Origin: Roseomonas sp.
GTDB lineage: Bacteria > Pseudomonadota > Alphaproteobacteria > Acetobacterales > Acetobacteraceae
Reading direction: 5' to 3'
Assembly (NCBI GenBank): GCA_020249435.1
Contig: JADCFQ010000014.1
Coordinates: forward strand, 48,020-112,019
Length of the DNA: 64,000 nucleotides
The notes below the pieces were generated by a model. It was not told the origin of the DNA and searched no databases. It worked only from the letters and a program-made list of their open reading frames with translations. Numbering within the stretch: the first letter of the stretch is position 1; every line of letters starts with the position of its first letter. A program made the translations under genes and the position numbers. Below, piece by piece: positions 1 through 8,914 of the stretch.

Positions 1-2
1 AT

Positions 3-140
3 TGGATTTTCGGAACCGCCGATTTCAATCGACATGTCTATCCGCGAACCGGTGATCCAGATGCTCCGGAAAAGACAGCGACCGGTGGCTGGTTTGCGCA
101 ACAATGGATTGGCTTCAAGCGTATGCTGAGCATTAGGTGA
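3..140 (+). CDS. C-terminal 45 residues of an unidentified protein, truncated by the window edge
   Basis: One frame stays open from the left edge to a TGA at 138-140 and reads as plausible protein, rich in W, F and G and ending FKRMLSIR. The other two frames on this strand have stops or an arginine-rich composition typical of a wrong frame. The tail is too short to assign a family. It converges on the histidine kinase that ends at position 200 on the other strand. The 59 nt between them contain no clear hairpin terminator. Confidence is limited because only the last 45 codons are visible. Confidence 0.4.
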   Translation, partial: WIFGTADFNRHVYPRTGDPDAPEKTATGGWFAQQWIGFKRMLSIR

Positions 141-199
141 GAAAGTTTAGAAAACTGCGCGTCGGACTTGGCTCTATGGAGAACACTACCTTGTAACAA

Positions 200-3118
200 T
201 CAGGAGGTCACGTCCGCACCAACCAGTGCCGCCTGAAAGAACGCCTCCAGAGCTTCCAAGGCAAGGTCAATTTCCTTTATCAGGTGGCTGAGTGCTTCCT
301 CATTCTGGGCATGCAATACGCTGCTCTCGCGCGGCTGCAGTTTCTGGAATTCGGTCACCTGCTGGGCAAGCCGAAACGCGCCCAGGGTGCGTGCCGCGCC
401 AAGCAGGCGATGGGCATGCTGCGCAAGCACATCTGCGCGGGGGGCGGCCTGGGCCAATTCTGCGGCGAATTGATCGCGAGCGGCCTGCATTTCAACCATG
501 AATTCCCGGACCACCCCGGCTGCGGCACCCTTCAATTCGCTTTTCAGCAAATCCAGAACACGCTGATCTACCAGCCCGGCCTCTCGCGGGGACGCTGGCT
601 CATCTCCCAGATGCGGGCGCGATATCTTATCGGTTGCAAGACTCCGAAGGCCGGCAAGACTGGTAGCAAGCGCATCGCGACTCAATGGTTTACCGATATG
701 GCCATCCATCCCCGCCTCCCGCGCGGCCGTGATCTGGTCAGGCATCACGGAAGCGGTCAACGCGAAAATCGGCATTTGCGCCAAGGGTGCGGGCATGGAC
801 CGGATGGCGCGCGCGGTCTCAAAACCATCCATTTGCGGCATCTGCAAATCCATCAGCACCAGGTCAAACTGTTCTGTAGGCAGCTTCTCAAGCGCCTCGA
901 CGCCACTGCCTGCGAAAGCAACCTCATGACCGAGGCTGACCAATAGCGCCCCGGCCACATCGCGATTGGCCTTGACGTCATCCACTACCAAAATCCGCAG
1001 TTTTCTCCCACCCCTCAGTGCGGCCGGATCAAGGCTCGGCGTTTCCGGCCCTGCCCCGGAAATCTCAGCCATCACCAGAGGTATCTCAATCCAGAAGGTG
1101 GAACCGGCGCCGGAATTGCTCTGGCAACCGATCTCCCCACCCATTTGCTTGACAAGCCTGGATGTGATGGCAAGGCCTAGCCCAGTGCCCAGCGCTTCGC
1201 TTTGGGTCATGGAGGCGATCTGCACAAAATCCTCAAAGATCAGGCGCTGATTTTCCGATGAGATACCTGGGCCGGTATCACGCACCTCGATGCGGAGCCT
1301 CTCGGCTTCCTTCTGCCGCGCGATGAAGTAGATGCTGCCGCCTGAAGGCGTGAACTTCACGGCATTGGAAAGCAGATTGAGAATCACTTGGCGTAACCTT
1401 GTCGGATCGCCCAGTACGGATTTCGGCAAGCGCGGATCGAGATTGAGCGTGAATTCCAATTTCTTGCGCATTACGTCTGGGGCCACAAGCGCGGCAGAGC
1501 TTTGGATCACCTCCTGCAAGGGGAAAGCGCGCCTGGCCAATTCCATGCGTCCAGACTCGATTTTCGATAAATCGAGCAAACCATTGACCAGCTCCAGCAA
1601 ATGCCTGCCGGCGTTGTAGAGGGTACGGATCTTGTCGCGTTGGTCATCAGCAAGCCGCGGATCATCAAGCAGCAATTCCGAAAAGCCCAGGATACCATTG
1701 AGCGGCGTGCGCAATTCATGCGACATGCGTGCCAGGAATTGGCTTTTGGCTTCCCCGACTGCCCGCGCCGTATCGCGCGCGGTCGCCAAATCCTGCATGG
1801 CGCGCTTGAGCGGCGTGATGTCTGTACGGATGCCGACCACGCCACCATCAGGTGTACGGCGTTCCGTGATCAATACCCAGCGCCCATCGGGCAATAGCCG
1901 TTCCATGGGCGGGTGGTTGCCACGGTGAAAGGCCTTGCTCTCAGTCACGAAGGTCTCAACATCACCCTGGGCCTGCGGGTACTGGCCGCGCAGCGCACCT
2001 TCGCGCATGATGTCGTCAAACAGCGCGCCAGGGACGATGAAGGGGGCGCTGATCTTGTAAAAATCCTTGTAGCGACTGTTGCAGGCAATCAGCCGATCAT
2101 CCGGATCAAACATGACAAAGCCGTCCGACATGGATTCAAGCGCGTTTTCAAGTGTACGTCGCGCAGTGGCGCGTTCATCTTCGACACGTTCTCTCTGCCG
2201 CAACCCCACCATCAGGGCCCCCGTCACAAGCAGGATCATGAGCCCAAGCGTACCCGAAACCAGAAAAGCCCGGCTTCGGTCAGCGTACCAGCCTCTCAAG
2301 GCCGTATCCACTTCAAGCGTTACGGCAACGGTCAACGCGGGATAGAGCGTAGGGCGCACCGCCAAGAAAACCGTATCCGGCGAGAATCGGCTTCTGATCT
2401 GATCAGCAGGAGCCATGCCGCGAAGCGAAGCGGCTGTCGGGACAAGTTTCTGCCCGATCCGCGTTTCATCATGCGGCACGGAGGCGAGCAAGGTCCCGTC
2501 ATCCCGCTCAAGCGTTACGCGAAGCCCAAGGCTTTCCCCAGCGCCCGACAGGATGCTCTGCACCACGGGTACCGGTACTTCGGCAACGGCCAACACTGGG
2601 CCCAAACTCGGCAAAACGATGTTGCGGGCAAAGAAAAGGGTCCATTCACCGGTATTGGCATTCAGCACGGGTCCGCCAATCAAAACACTACCACCACGGG
2701 CGGCGACTTCCGCAAAGGAGGAAGCGCTGGGCAATGACAAGCGTCGGCGGCGCGATACAGGCAAGGCGGTGGCAACCGGCAGCCCGTCCGGACCGATCAG
2801 CAGTATATCCCGATAGGTGAAATTCTGATTGTTCAATTCGCGCAGCACACGATTGACCTGCGATACTTCCAGCCGACCTTCATGCTGAAATGGCGCCAGT
2901 ACCGCAGGCAAGCCCGCCAGCATCGCATCCACCTGAACAAAGGAACGGTTGATTGCCGCTTCGGTGGAACGCCCAATCTTGTTGAGCGAGTCAACAGCCG
3001 CTGCGATTTGCGCTTCCTTGGCGCGGTCCACCAGCAACATGGTTGCCACAATTTGCGCGATCAACAACGCGAGTGAGGCAAGAAGGACTGCATACCGAAG
3101 GAGGCGCGTAGAGAACAT
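200..3118 (-). CDS. Membrane hybrid sensor histidine kinase (Cache-like sensor, PAS, HisKA, HATPase, REC, Hpt)
   Basis: A 972-residue phosphorelay kinase. Two membrane segments (about residues 8-30 and 284-306) flank a periplasmic sensor of about 250 residues, likely a double-Cache fold. A PAS domain follows (about 320-440). The HisKA motif SHELRTPLNG carries phospho-acceptor H467. The HATPase has its N-box near 580 and the DTGPGI and GTGLGLAI boxes. A receiver has LMDLQMPQMDG with acceptor D757, and a C-terminal Hpt has AHRLLGAARTLG with H903. It lies 4 nt downstream of a TRAP-type periplasmic binding protein gene on the same strand, so the two are probably one operon. That protein may feed ligand information to the kinase. 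No separate response regulator lies next to it, so the output partner is unknown. Confidence 0.93.
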   Translation of the reverse strand: MFSTRLLRYAVLLASLALLIAQIVATMLLVDRAKEAQIAAAVDSLNKIGRSTEAAINRSFVQVDAMLAGLPAVLAPFQHEGRLEVSQVNRVLRELNNQNFTYRDILLIGPDGLPVATALPVSRRRRLSLPSASSFAEVAARGGSVLIGGPVLNANTGEWTLFFARNIVLPSLGPVLAVAEVPVPVVQSILSGAGESLGLRVTLERDDGTLLASVPHDETRIGQKLVPTAASLRGMAPADQIRSRFSPDTVFLAVRPTLYPALTVAVTLEVDTALRGWYADRSRAFLVSGTLGLMILLVTGALMVGLRQRERVEDERATARRTLENALESMSDGFVMFDPDDRLIACNSRYKDFYKISAPFIVPGALFDDIMREGALRGQYPQAQGDVETFVTESKAFHRGNHPPMERLLPDGRWVLITERRTPDGGVVGIRTDITPLKRAMQDLATARDTARAVGEAKSQFLARMSHELRTPLNGILGFSELLLDDPRLADDQRDKIRTLYNAGRHLLELVNGLLDLSKIESGRMELARRAFPLQEVIQSSAALVAPDVMRKKLEFTLNLDPRLPKSVLGDPTRLRQVILNLLSNAVKFTPSGGSIYFIARQKEAERLRIEVRDTGPGISSENQRLIFEDFVQIASMTQSEALGTGLGLAITSRLVKQMGGEIGCQSNSGAGSTFWIEIPLVMAEISGAGPETPSLDPAALRGGRKLRILVVDDVKANRDVAGALLVSLGHEVAFAGSGVEALEKLPTEQFDLVLMDLQMPQMDGFETARAIRSMPAPLAQMPIFALTASVMPDQITAAREAGMDGHIGKPLSRDALATSLAGLRSLATDKISRPHLGDEPASPREAGLVDQRVLDLLKSELKGAAAGVVREFMVEMQAARDQFAAELAQAAPRADVLAQHAHRLLGAARTLGAFRLAQQVTEFQKLQPRESSVLHAQNEEALSHLIKEIDLALEALEAFFQAALVGADVTS

Positions 3119-3122
3119 GGCG

Positions 3123-4241
3123 CTATTCCGGCCGCGCCCTTATGCCAAGCACGGGGGCAAGCGTCTTGTTCCATGCTTCTACGCAGTCGGCACCACAGCG
3201 CCGTACCCAGCCAGGTAGCACGCTATCGGTCAGCAATTGGCGCCGTCGTTGTTCATCGGCTGCGGTGACCGGAACGATCACCATCATCCCGCGCCGGCCA
3301 TTCTGACAGCTTGGCTGACCGGCATTGCAGGCGAGGCCTTCACCTGTTTCACGGTCCGCCGCATCCCAGATATCGGCTTCAAGCTTGGCGACTTCGCCCC
3401 GGATGGTATCGCGCGCCCATGCCGGCAGCGCATTCCAGGTGCCAAGATTGGCGCCAAAAATGGAAAGCCCCCAGGTGATCGCCATGCCATGCACATGTGA
3501 AGTCACCTCATGCAGCCCGATATCATTGCCGGACAATGTTCCGGTCACGGCGCATTCCACCACGCCTGACCTGATTGCGGGGACGATCTCCGCAAAGGGG
3601 ATCACGACCGGCGTAGCACCAAGCGCGGTGAACATCTCGGATTGCCCAACCGAGGATGTGCGAATGCGTCGTCCGGCAAGATCGGCCAAGCCGGAAAAGG
3701 GCCGACGGCAAAATACCACCTGTGCCGGATAGACATAAACGCCAAGCAATTCGACATCATACCGCTCACGCAGGGTCTCGCTCAAATGCCCGCGAAACGC
3801 CGCAACCGAACGGCGAAGGGCACTGATATCCGGGTTCACTGCAGGCAAGTCTATGGCGTTGAACTCGGGTTCTTCAGTGCTCACCACCGCAAGCAGGGCT
3901 GTCCCGAAGGACACCACGCCAAGCCGCATTAGGGAGAGCATTTCCTGCCCGCGAATGCCGCTGCGATCAAAGGGCGCGATTTCCGCGACAATGCGACCAT
4001 CTGTCGCGTGGGCGATGCGCTCCCGCCAAAAGGGCTCCTCATAGCGCAAATATTGGCTGACATCGGCAAGGCCGCCCACGATACGCATGCGAATGGGCGC
4101 CTCCCCCTCCGCCAAGGCGGGCTTCGTCAAGCCTTGGCCAAGCAGCAGGGCAATAAGTAAGAAAAGGGCCCTGCGCAGCCCCTTGTAGGCGGCTGGCAGA
4201 CGGCTCGACCCGATCGGGCGGTTGAGGAATTGTCTCATCAT
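3123..4241 (-). CDS. TRAP-type (DctP-family) periplasmic substrate-binding protein, probably a sensor accessory
   Basis: A 372-residue exported protein. A basic N-terminus is followed by a hydrophobic stretch (about residues 27-44) ending KPALAEG, a Sec signal. The body resembles DctP: the region GRRIRTSSVGQSEMFTALGA with the conserved arginine, then VVIPFAEIVPAIRSGVVECA, typical of TRAP binding proteins. Four cysteines near the C-terminus (CNAGQPSC and RRCGADC) suggest disulphides. No DctQ/DctM membrane subunits lie nearby. Its only close neighbour is the hybrid kinase 4 nt downstream, which favours a sensing role over transport (inference). Two adjacent ATGs at 4241 and 4238 are both possible starts. 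Confidence 0.8.
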   Translation of the reverse strand: MMRQFLNRPIGSSRLPAAYKGLRRALFLLIALLLGQGLTKPALAEGEAPIRMRIVGGLADVSQYLRYEEPFWRERIAHATDGRIVAEIAPFDRSGIRGQEMLSLMRLGVVSFGTALLAVVSTEEPEFNAIDLPAVNPDISALRRSVAAFRGHLSETLRERYDVELLGVYVYPAQVVFCRRPFSGLADLAGRRIRTSSVGQSEMFTALGATPVVIPFAEIVPAIRSGVVECAVTGTLSGNDIGLHEVTSHVHGMAITWGLSIFGANLGTWNALPAWARDTIRGEVAKLEADIWDAADRETGEGLACNAGQPSCQNGRRGMMVIVPVTAADEQRRRQLLTDSVLPGWVRRCGADCVEAWNKTLAPVLGIRARPE

Positions 4242-4340
4242 GCGAGAATACTAGAGGATTTTGCTACCAATACGCGAGTTTTTTCAGCGCCGCTAAACCC
4301 AAATTTGTCTGGTTCGATCAAGAGTGACCGGGGGTAGGCC

Positions 4341-4889
4341 TCAACTGGCCCGGGGTACCGCCGCCAAGACCTGTTCCAGGGCGCGCTTCAGGGCAGGTGA
4401 ATCGGGGTCAACCCGCGCCGGAAACCCCTGCACCTGCCGTCCATCGCGTGAGACCAGGTATTTGTGGAAATTCCAGCGCGGCTCACCGCCCGCACGGATC
4501 GCGGCCCAGCGATAGAAGGGGTGTGCCTCAGGTCCACGTACACGGGACAGCGCTGTCATGGGAAAGGTGATGCCGAATTGCGCATCACAAAATTCCTTGA
4601 TCTTGCGGCCATCCTGGCTTTCCTGATTGAAATCATTGGAAGGCACGCCAAGCACCACCAGCCCGGCGGCTTCCTGCGCTTCATGCAGGCGTTGCAGCGC
4701 GGCATATTGCCCGGTGAAGCCGCAAAAGGATGCGGTATTCACCACCAGCAACACCCGCCCACGCCAGGCGGCCAGATCATGCTCACCGCCTTCCAATGCA
4801 GGAAAGCGAAAATCCCAGGCGGTTGCGGGGGCGGGGGTAGCGGCCATCAGCGGCAGGGCCAGCAAGGCACGGCGGGTTGGCTTAACCAT
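4341..4889 (-). CDS. Glutathione peroxidase family protein (Cys type), exported
   Basis: A 182-residue thiol peroxidase that would reduce hydroperoxides using glutathione or thioredoxin. The motif NTASFCGFTGQY holds the peroxidatic cysteine in place of selenocysteine. PSNDFNQES and RWNFHKYLV supply the conserved Gln and Trp/Asn regions. The N-terminus has a KPTRRALLAL stretch and an Ala-rich hydrophobic segment, so a Tat or Sec signal and periplasmic location are likely. I chose ATG 4889 because it starts inside the stop of the upstream molybdopterin oxidoreductase gene (8-nt overlap reading ATGGTTAA), implying translational coupling. The longer reading from 4973 would run through that gene's coding sequence and lacks family similarity. 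Confidence 0.9.
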   Translation of the reverse strand: MVKPTRRALLALPLMAATPAPATAWDFRFPALEGGEHDLAAWRGRVLLVVNTASFCGFTGQYAALQRLHEAQEAAGLVVLGVPSNDFNQESQDGRKIKEFCDAQFGITFPMTALSRVRGPEAHPFYRWAAIRAGGEPRWNFHKYLVSRDGRQVQGFPARVDPDSPALKRALEQVLAAVPRAS

Positions 4890-5550
4890 AGCGTTCCTCA
4901 AGCCAGGGATCGCCCTGATTGTGATAGCCGCGCACCTCCCAAAAGCCGGGGCGATCTTCCGCCAGCAATTCAATGCGTGTCAGCCATTTTGGGCTCTTCC
5001 AGAAATACAGGCGCGGCAGCACCAGCCGCACCGGCCCGCCATGCTGGCGGGTGATTGGCGCGCCTTCCCAGGAATGCGCCACCATCACATCGGCGGCCGC
5101 GAAGGCTTCCAGCGTGAGGTTCGTGGTATAGCCATCATAGGATGTCATGGATACGAAGCGCGCTTCGGGGCGCGGGCGCGCCATTTCCAACAGCGTCGCA
5201 GTACGCACACCGGTGAAGCGATTGTCATAACGGCTCCATTGCGTGACGCAGTGGATATCGCAGACCATGTCGGTTTGCGGCAGCGCCATGAAGCCTTCCC
5301 AATCGAAGGCGAGGCGATTTTCCACCAGCCCTTCAAGGCGCAACCGGAATTTGGACGTACTGACATCAGGCTGCACGCCAAGATCAAGCACTGGCCAATC
5401 CTTGACCAAAGTCTGGCCAGGCGGCAGGCGTTCGCGCGTCGGGTCCGCCGTGGTGCCGGTCAGCAGGCGGCCTTCTTCGGCCCAGCGCTCCTTCGTGCGC
5501 ACCAGCTTTTCGCGGATTTGCCCTTCCAGCGGCACGTCTTCCTGATCCAA
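4882..5550 (-). CDS. Sulfite oxidase-like molybdopterin-dependent oxidoreductase
   Basis: A 222-residue protein with an oxidoreductase molybdopterin-binding (SUOX/YedY-type) domain. The likely molybdenum-ligating cysteine lies in CDIHCVTQWSRYD. The downstream motifs TSYDGYTTNLTLE and LVLPRLYFWKSPKWL are typical of this family. Unlike MsrP/YedY it has no visible signal peptide, so the protein is predicted to be cytoplasmic. It also lacks the dimerisation domain of eukaryotic sulfite oxidase. Its stop codon overlaps the start of the glutathione peroxidase gene, suggesting a shared role in redox protection or repair. The natural substrate cannot be told from sequence. Confidence 0.85.
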   Translation of the reverse strand: MDQEDVPLEGQIREKLVRTKERWAEEGRLLTGTTADPTRERLPPGQTLVKDWPVLDLGVQPDVSTSKFRLRLEGLVENRLAFDWEGFMALPQTDMVCDIHCVTQWSRYDNRFTGVRTATLLEMARPRPEARFVSMTSYDGYTTNLTLEAFAAADVMVAHSWEGAPITRQHGGPVRLVLPRLYFWKSPKWLTRIELLAEDRPGFWEVRGYHNQGDPWLEERYG

Positions 5551-5618
5551 GGCGACTACTCCTATTAGCGAAGGCTATTGGCGAGGAACGCCTCACCCCA
5601 ATCGCAGAGGACATAGTT

Positions 5619-5705
5619 TTACTGCATCATCTCCGCAAGCGATGGCTTGAAGAAACCACCCTTGATCATCGAAGCTGCGGATGGGGGGCCATAGAGCAGC
5701 CCCAT
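5619..5705 (-). CDS. Possible 28-residue ORF or gene remnant
   Basis: Between the oxidoreductase gene and the TctC-type gene, one minus-strand frame reads as plausible protein: MGLLYGPPSAASMIKG, then GFFKPSLAEMMQ and TAA. It could start at ATG 5705, or at a TTG at about 5726 overlapping the end of the TctC gene, which would give about 35 residues. It may be a genuine small peptide or the C-terminal remnant of a lost gene. Nothing identifies a function and no strong ribosome site is seen. Confidence 0.2.
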   Translation of the reverse strand: MGLLYGPPSAASMIKGGFFKPSLAEMMQ

Positions 5706-5718
5706 AATCCGACCGCCC

Positions 5719-6699
5719 TCAGCCAAGCGTGATACCGGCATCGCGGATCACCTCAAGCGCCCCTTGGCGTTGTTCCGTGAGCCACCGCGCAAACACATCC
5801 GGCGCATTGCCGATCATGATGGCACCCGCCGGGTCCATGCGCGCGCGCACCGCGGCGGATTTGGCCGAAACCGCCGCGACGGCAGCCATGCGTTCAACCA
5901 CGGCACTCGGCGTGCCGGCAGCGGCGAAAAGCCCGTTCCAATCATTCATGTCAACACCAGGAAAGCCCGATTCCGCGAGGGTCGGCACATCCGGCAGGGT
6001 CGCGATGCGTTCAAGGCTGCTCACCGCCAGAATGCGCGCGCGCCCCGCCTGCACCGGCGGGCGCACGGAAGATGAGGTGATCAGCACCGCATCAATGCTG
6101 CCCGCCAATATGTCACGCGCCGCATCCGCACCTCCGCGATAGGGTGCATGCACAAGCCTGATGCCTGCGCGTTTTTCAAAGGCGGCAAGTGCCAGATGCG
6201 CCATGCCCGCAGCCGGCGGCGTGCCAACCGTGATGGTGCCGGGCCGCGCCTTGGCCACCGCAATGAATTCCTTGATGTCCTTCGCGGGAAAATCATGCTT
6301 CACCGCAATCACTTGCGGAAACACCGAAATCAGGGTCGTCGGCGTAAAGGCAGTGGCGTAGTCAAAGGGAATGTCGCGCATCAGCGCGGGATTGGTCAGC
6401 TGATTGGCCGCATCCACCAAAAACGTATAGCCATCACGCGGCGCTTGCAGCAGCGCATTGGCGGCGATGATGGCATTCCCGCCGGTGCGGTTTTCAATGA
6501 CGATATTCTGCCCCAGCGCTTCCTGCATATCGGCGGCGAGTGCGCGTGCCGCCGTATCGGCAGCGCCACCGGCGGCAAAGGCCACCAGCCACCGTATCGG
6601 CCGATTGGGCCAATCGCCTTGCGCATGGGCAAGCTTGCTTACCCAGGGCGCGGCCAGCGTGGCAGCAAGAATGGCGCGGCGATTGAGTGAGTTGATCAT
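5719..6699 (-). CDS. Tripartite tricarboxylate transporter (TctC/Bug family) substrate-binding protein
   Basis: A 326-residue periplasmic binding protein. A signal with a twin-arginine-like NRRAILAATLAAPW ends near KLAHAQG. The mature start WPNRPIRWLVAFAAGGAADT and the later GTPPAAGMAHLALAAF are hallmarks of the Bug family, which binds carboxylates. The start at 6699 is set by a clear GGAGGAATTC ribosome site directly upstream. No TctA or TctB membrane partner lies in the window, as is common for Bug proteins. It precedes a leuCD pair on the same strand, though 40 nt downstream of it, so a shared carboxylate pathway is possible but unproven. Confidence 0.88.
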   Translation of the reverse strand: MINSLNRRAILAATLAAPWVSKLAHAQGDWPNRPIRWLVAFAAGGAADTAARALAADMQEALGQNIVIENRTGGNAIIAANALLQAPRDGYTFLVDAANQLTNPALMRDIPFDYATAFTPTTLISVFPQVIAVKHDFPAKDIKEFIAVAKARPGTITVGTPPAAGMAHLALAAFEKRAGIRLVHAPYRGGADAARDILAGSIDAVLITSSSVRPPVQAGRARILAVSSLERIATLPDVPTLAESGFPGVDMNDWNGLFAAAGTPSAVVERMAAVAAVSAKSAAVRARMDPAGAIMIGNAPDVFARWLTEQRQGALEVIRDAGITLG

Positions 6700-6739
6700 G
6701 GAATTCCTCCCCGGTTTTTGTGTTTTGTCTTGGTCAGGC

Positions 6740-7339
6740 TCAGAAATTATCCCGGCCAAAGCGCCGTTCAAAAGCGGCGATGTCTTCCTCATGCGTCAGG
6801 GTGAAGGCCAATTCATCCAGGCCCTCCAGCAGGCTGCGCTTGGCGAAGGGATCAATTTCAAAGCGATGCACTGTGCCATCCGGCGCGGTGACGGTTTGCG
6901 CCGGCAAATCAATCGCGATTTCCGCCGCCGGATCGGCGTTGCTGGCAGCAATCAGCGCGCTGACGGCCTCGGCCGGCAGGATGATGGGCAGAACGCCATT
7001 CTTCACGGCATTGATCGCGAAAATATCACCGAAGGATGGTGCAATCACCGCCCGCGCGCCCCAGCCATGCAGTGCCCAAACCGCGTTTTCGCGCGATGAC
7101 CCGCAGGCGAAATTGCGCCCGCCCAGAATGATGCGCGCATCGCGCCAGCCAGGCCGGTTCAGCGGGAATTCCACGACCTCATGCCCCGCTGCGTCAAAGC
7201 GCAAATCACGAAAGAAATTGATGCCATGATCATCATCACGGGGTCGCGCCAGAAAGCGCGCCGGGATGATCTGATCCGTATCTATATTGTCCTGCGCCAG
7301 CGGCACGGCATTGGATTTCAGCGAAATGAAGGGCTCCAT
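6740..7339 (-). CDS. leuD: 3-isopropylmalate dehydratase small subunit
   Basis: A 199-residue swivel-domain subunit of the LeuCD hydro-lyase, which isomerises 2-isopropylmalate to 3-isopropylmalate in leucine synthesis. DNIDTDQIIPARFL and LGGRNFACGSSRENA are diagnostic. ATG 7339 gives the usual family N-terminus MEPFISLKSNAVPL; a start at 7384 would run 38 nt into leuC. It lies 7 nt downstream of leuC and is clearly co-transcribed. No leuB is adjacent. Together with the TctC gene just downstream, this leaves open a paralogous role on another hydroxydicarboxylate. Confidence 0.93.
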   Translation of the reverse strand: MEPFISLKSNAVPLAQDNIDTDQIIPARFLARPRDDDHGINFFRDLRFDAAGHEVVEFPLNRPGWRDARIILGGRNFACGSSRENAVWALHGWGARAVIAPSFGDIFAINAVKNGVLPIILPAEAVSALIAASNADPAAEIAIDLPAQTVTAPDGTVHRFEIDPFAKRSLLEGLDELAFTLTHEEDIAAFERRFGRDNF

Positions 7340-7346
7340 GATGCTT

Positions 7347-8744
7347 CTACCCAGCCCCCTGCACGCGCCTGATATCAACAACATGCCCGGCCAAAGCCGC
7401 AGCGGCAGCCATGGCAGGGCTCATGAGATGCGTGCGCACCCCTGCCCCCTGCCGGCCACGGAAATTGCGATTGGAGGTTGCGGCAATGCGCTGGCCCGGC
7501 GTGCCAATCTCGCCATTTGTGCCAAGGCACATGGAACAACCCGCTTCGCGCCATTCAAAGCCTGCCGCCTTGAAAATCGTATCCAGCCCTTCGGCTTCCG
7601 CTTGGCGCTTCACCTGCGCCGAGCCCGGCACCACCCAGGCGGTCACACCATCCGCGACCGTGCCGGTTTGGGCGATGGCGGCGGCGGCGCGCAAATCCTC
7701 AATCCGGCCATTGGTGCAGGAACCGATAAAGACCCGATCCATGCGCAATCCCGCCAAGGGGGCGCCTGCCTCAAGCCCCATATAGGCAAAGCAATCTTGC
7801 ATTGCCTGACGGCGGGCGGCGTCTTGCTCTGCCATCGGATCAGGGATCACGCCATCCGCGGGCAACGCATCCTGCGGGCTATTGCCCCAGGTCACCATGG
7901 GCGCGATGGATGCGGCATCAATCAGCACCTCATGATCGAAGCGCGCACCAGGATCGCTTGGCAGGGCGCGCCAACGGGCCAGCGCCGCATCCCATTCGGC
8001 GCCCTTCGGCGCATAAGGTTTTCCCTCAAGATACGCGAAGGTCTTTTCATCCGGCGCCACCATGCCGGCGCGTGCCCCGGCTTCGATGGACATGTTGCAA
8101 AGCGTCAGCCTGCCTTCCATCGAAAGCCCGCGTATCGCGGAACCCGCATATTCAATCACGCATCCGGTTGCACCTGCGGTGCCGATGGTGGCGATGATAT
8201 GCAGGATCACATCCTTGGCCGTCACGCCAAAACCAAGTTCCCCTTCCACCGTAATGCGCATATTGCGCGGGCGTCGTTGCCAAAGGCATTGCGTGGCCAG
8301 CACATGCGCCACCTCTGTCATACCAATGCCAAAAGCGAGTGCCCCCAAGGCGCCATGGGTGGAGGTATGGCTATCACCACATACCAGCAGCATGCCTGGC
8401 TGGCTCAGGCCGGTTTCCGGGCCAATGACATGCACAATCCCCTGCTGGTCATCCTTCAGCCCGAAATGCCGAATGCCATATTCAGCCGCATTGCGTTCCA
8501 GGGATTCGACCATGCCGCGATATTCGGCATTGGCGATTTCAGTGGTTTGGCGCGTATCGGTCGGCGCGTAATGGTCCGGGGTTGCGAAAATCCGCTCCGG
8601 CGCGCGCGGTGCCGCGCCACGCTTGCGCAGCATTTCAAAGGCAGGCGCGGTGCCGTCATGGATAAAGTGACGATCAACATAAAGCAAAACCTGACCATCT
8701 TCGCGTTCCAGGACGCGGTGGCGCATCCAGATCTTGTCGAACAT
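7347..8744 (-). CDS. leuC: 3-isopropylmalate dehydratase large subunit
   Basis: The aconitase-family large subunit, 465 residues from this start. The 4Fe-4S ligand cysteines lie in FIGSCTNGRIEDL and GCSMCLGTNGE. VCGDSHTSTHGALGALAFG and the N-terminal FDKIWMRHRVLE are typical of LeuC. The start is uncertain: ATG 8744 matches the family N-terminus (MFDKIW), but in-frame ATGs at 8774, 8777, 8789 and 8813 extend it and none has a convincing ribosome site. It forms an operon with leuD and is divergent from the glycosyltransferase gene. Confidence 0.93.
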   Translation of the reverse strand: MFDKIWMRHRVLEREDGQVLLYVDRHFIHDGTAPAFEMLRKRGAAPRAPERIFATPDHYAPTDTRQTTEIANAEYRGMVESLERNAAEYGIRHFGLKDDQQGIVHVIGPETGLSQPGMLLVCGDSHTSTHGALGALAFGIGMTEVAHVLATQCLWQRRPRNMRITVEGELGFGVTAKDVILHIIATIGTAGATGCVIEYAGSAIRGLSMEGRLTLCNMSIEAGARAGMVAPDEKTFAYLEGKPYAPKGAEWDAALARWRALPSDPGARFDHEVLIDAASIAPMVTWGNSPQDALPADGVIPDPMAEQDAARRQAMQDCFAYMGLEAGAPLAGLRMDRVFIGSCTNGRIEDLRAAAAIAQTGTVADGVTAWVVPGSAQVKRQAEAEGLDTIFKAAGFEWREAGCSMCLGTNGEIGTPGQRIAATSNRNFRGRQGAGVRTHLMSPAMAAAAALAGHVVDIRRVQGAG

Positions 8745-8914
8745 GGTGAGTGGTTCGGGCGTCGCGTGCTGCATCATGCCGGGGATCATTCCGGCAGAAC
8801 CAGGCTTTGGCAAGCGCGGCGGCTTGGCCCATTTTCATCTCGCCCTGGCTGGCGGTGTAGAGTATGACCCAAGCATTAAGCGGCAAGCGCAGCAGCAGGC
8901 ATCCGGGCAGCAAC

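Noticed and set aside
7287..8867. A 526-codon plus-strand ORF over leuC
   Set aside because: It is antisense to leuC, rich in His, Arg and Gly, and shows no domain; a shadow frame of a high-GC gene.
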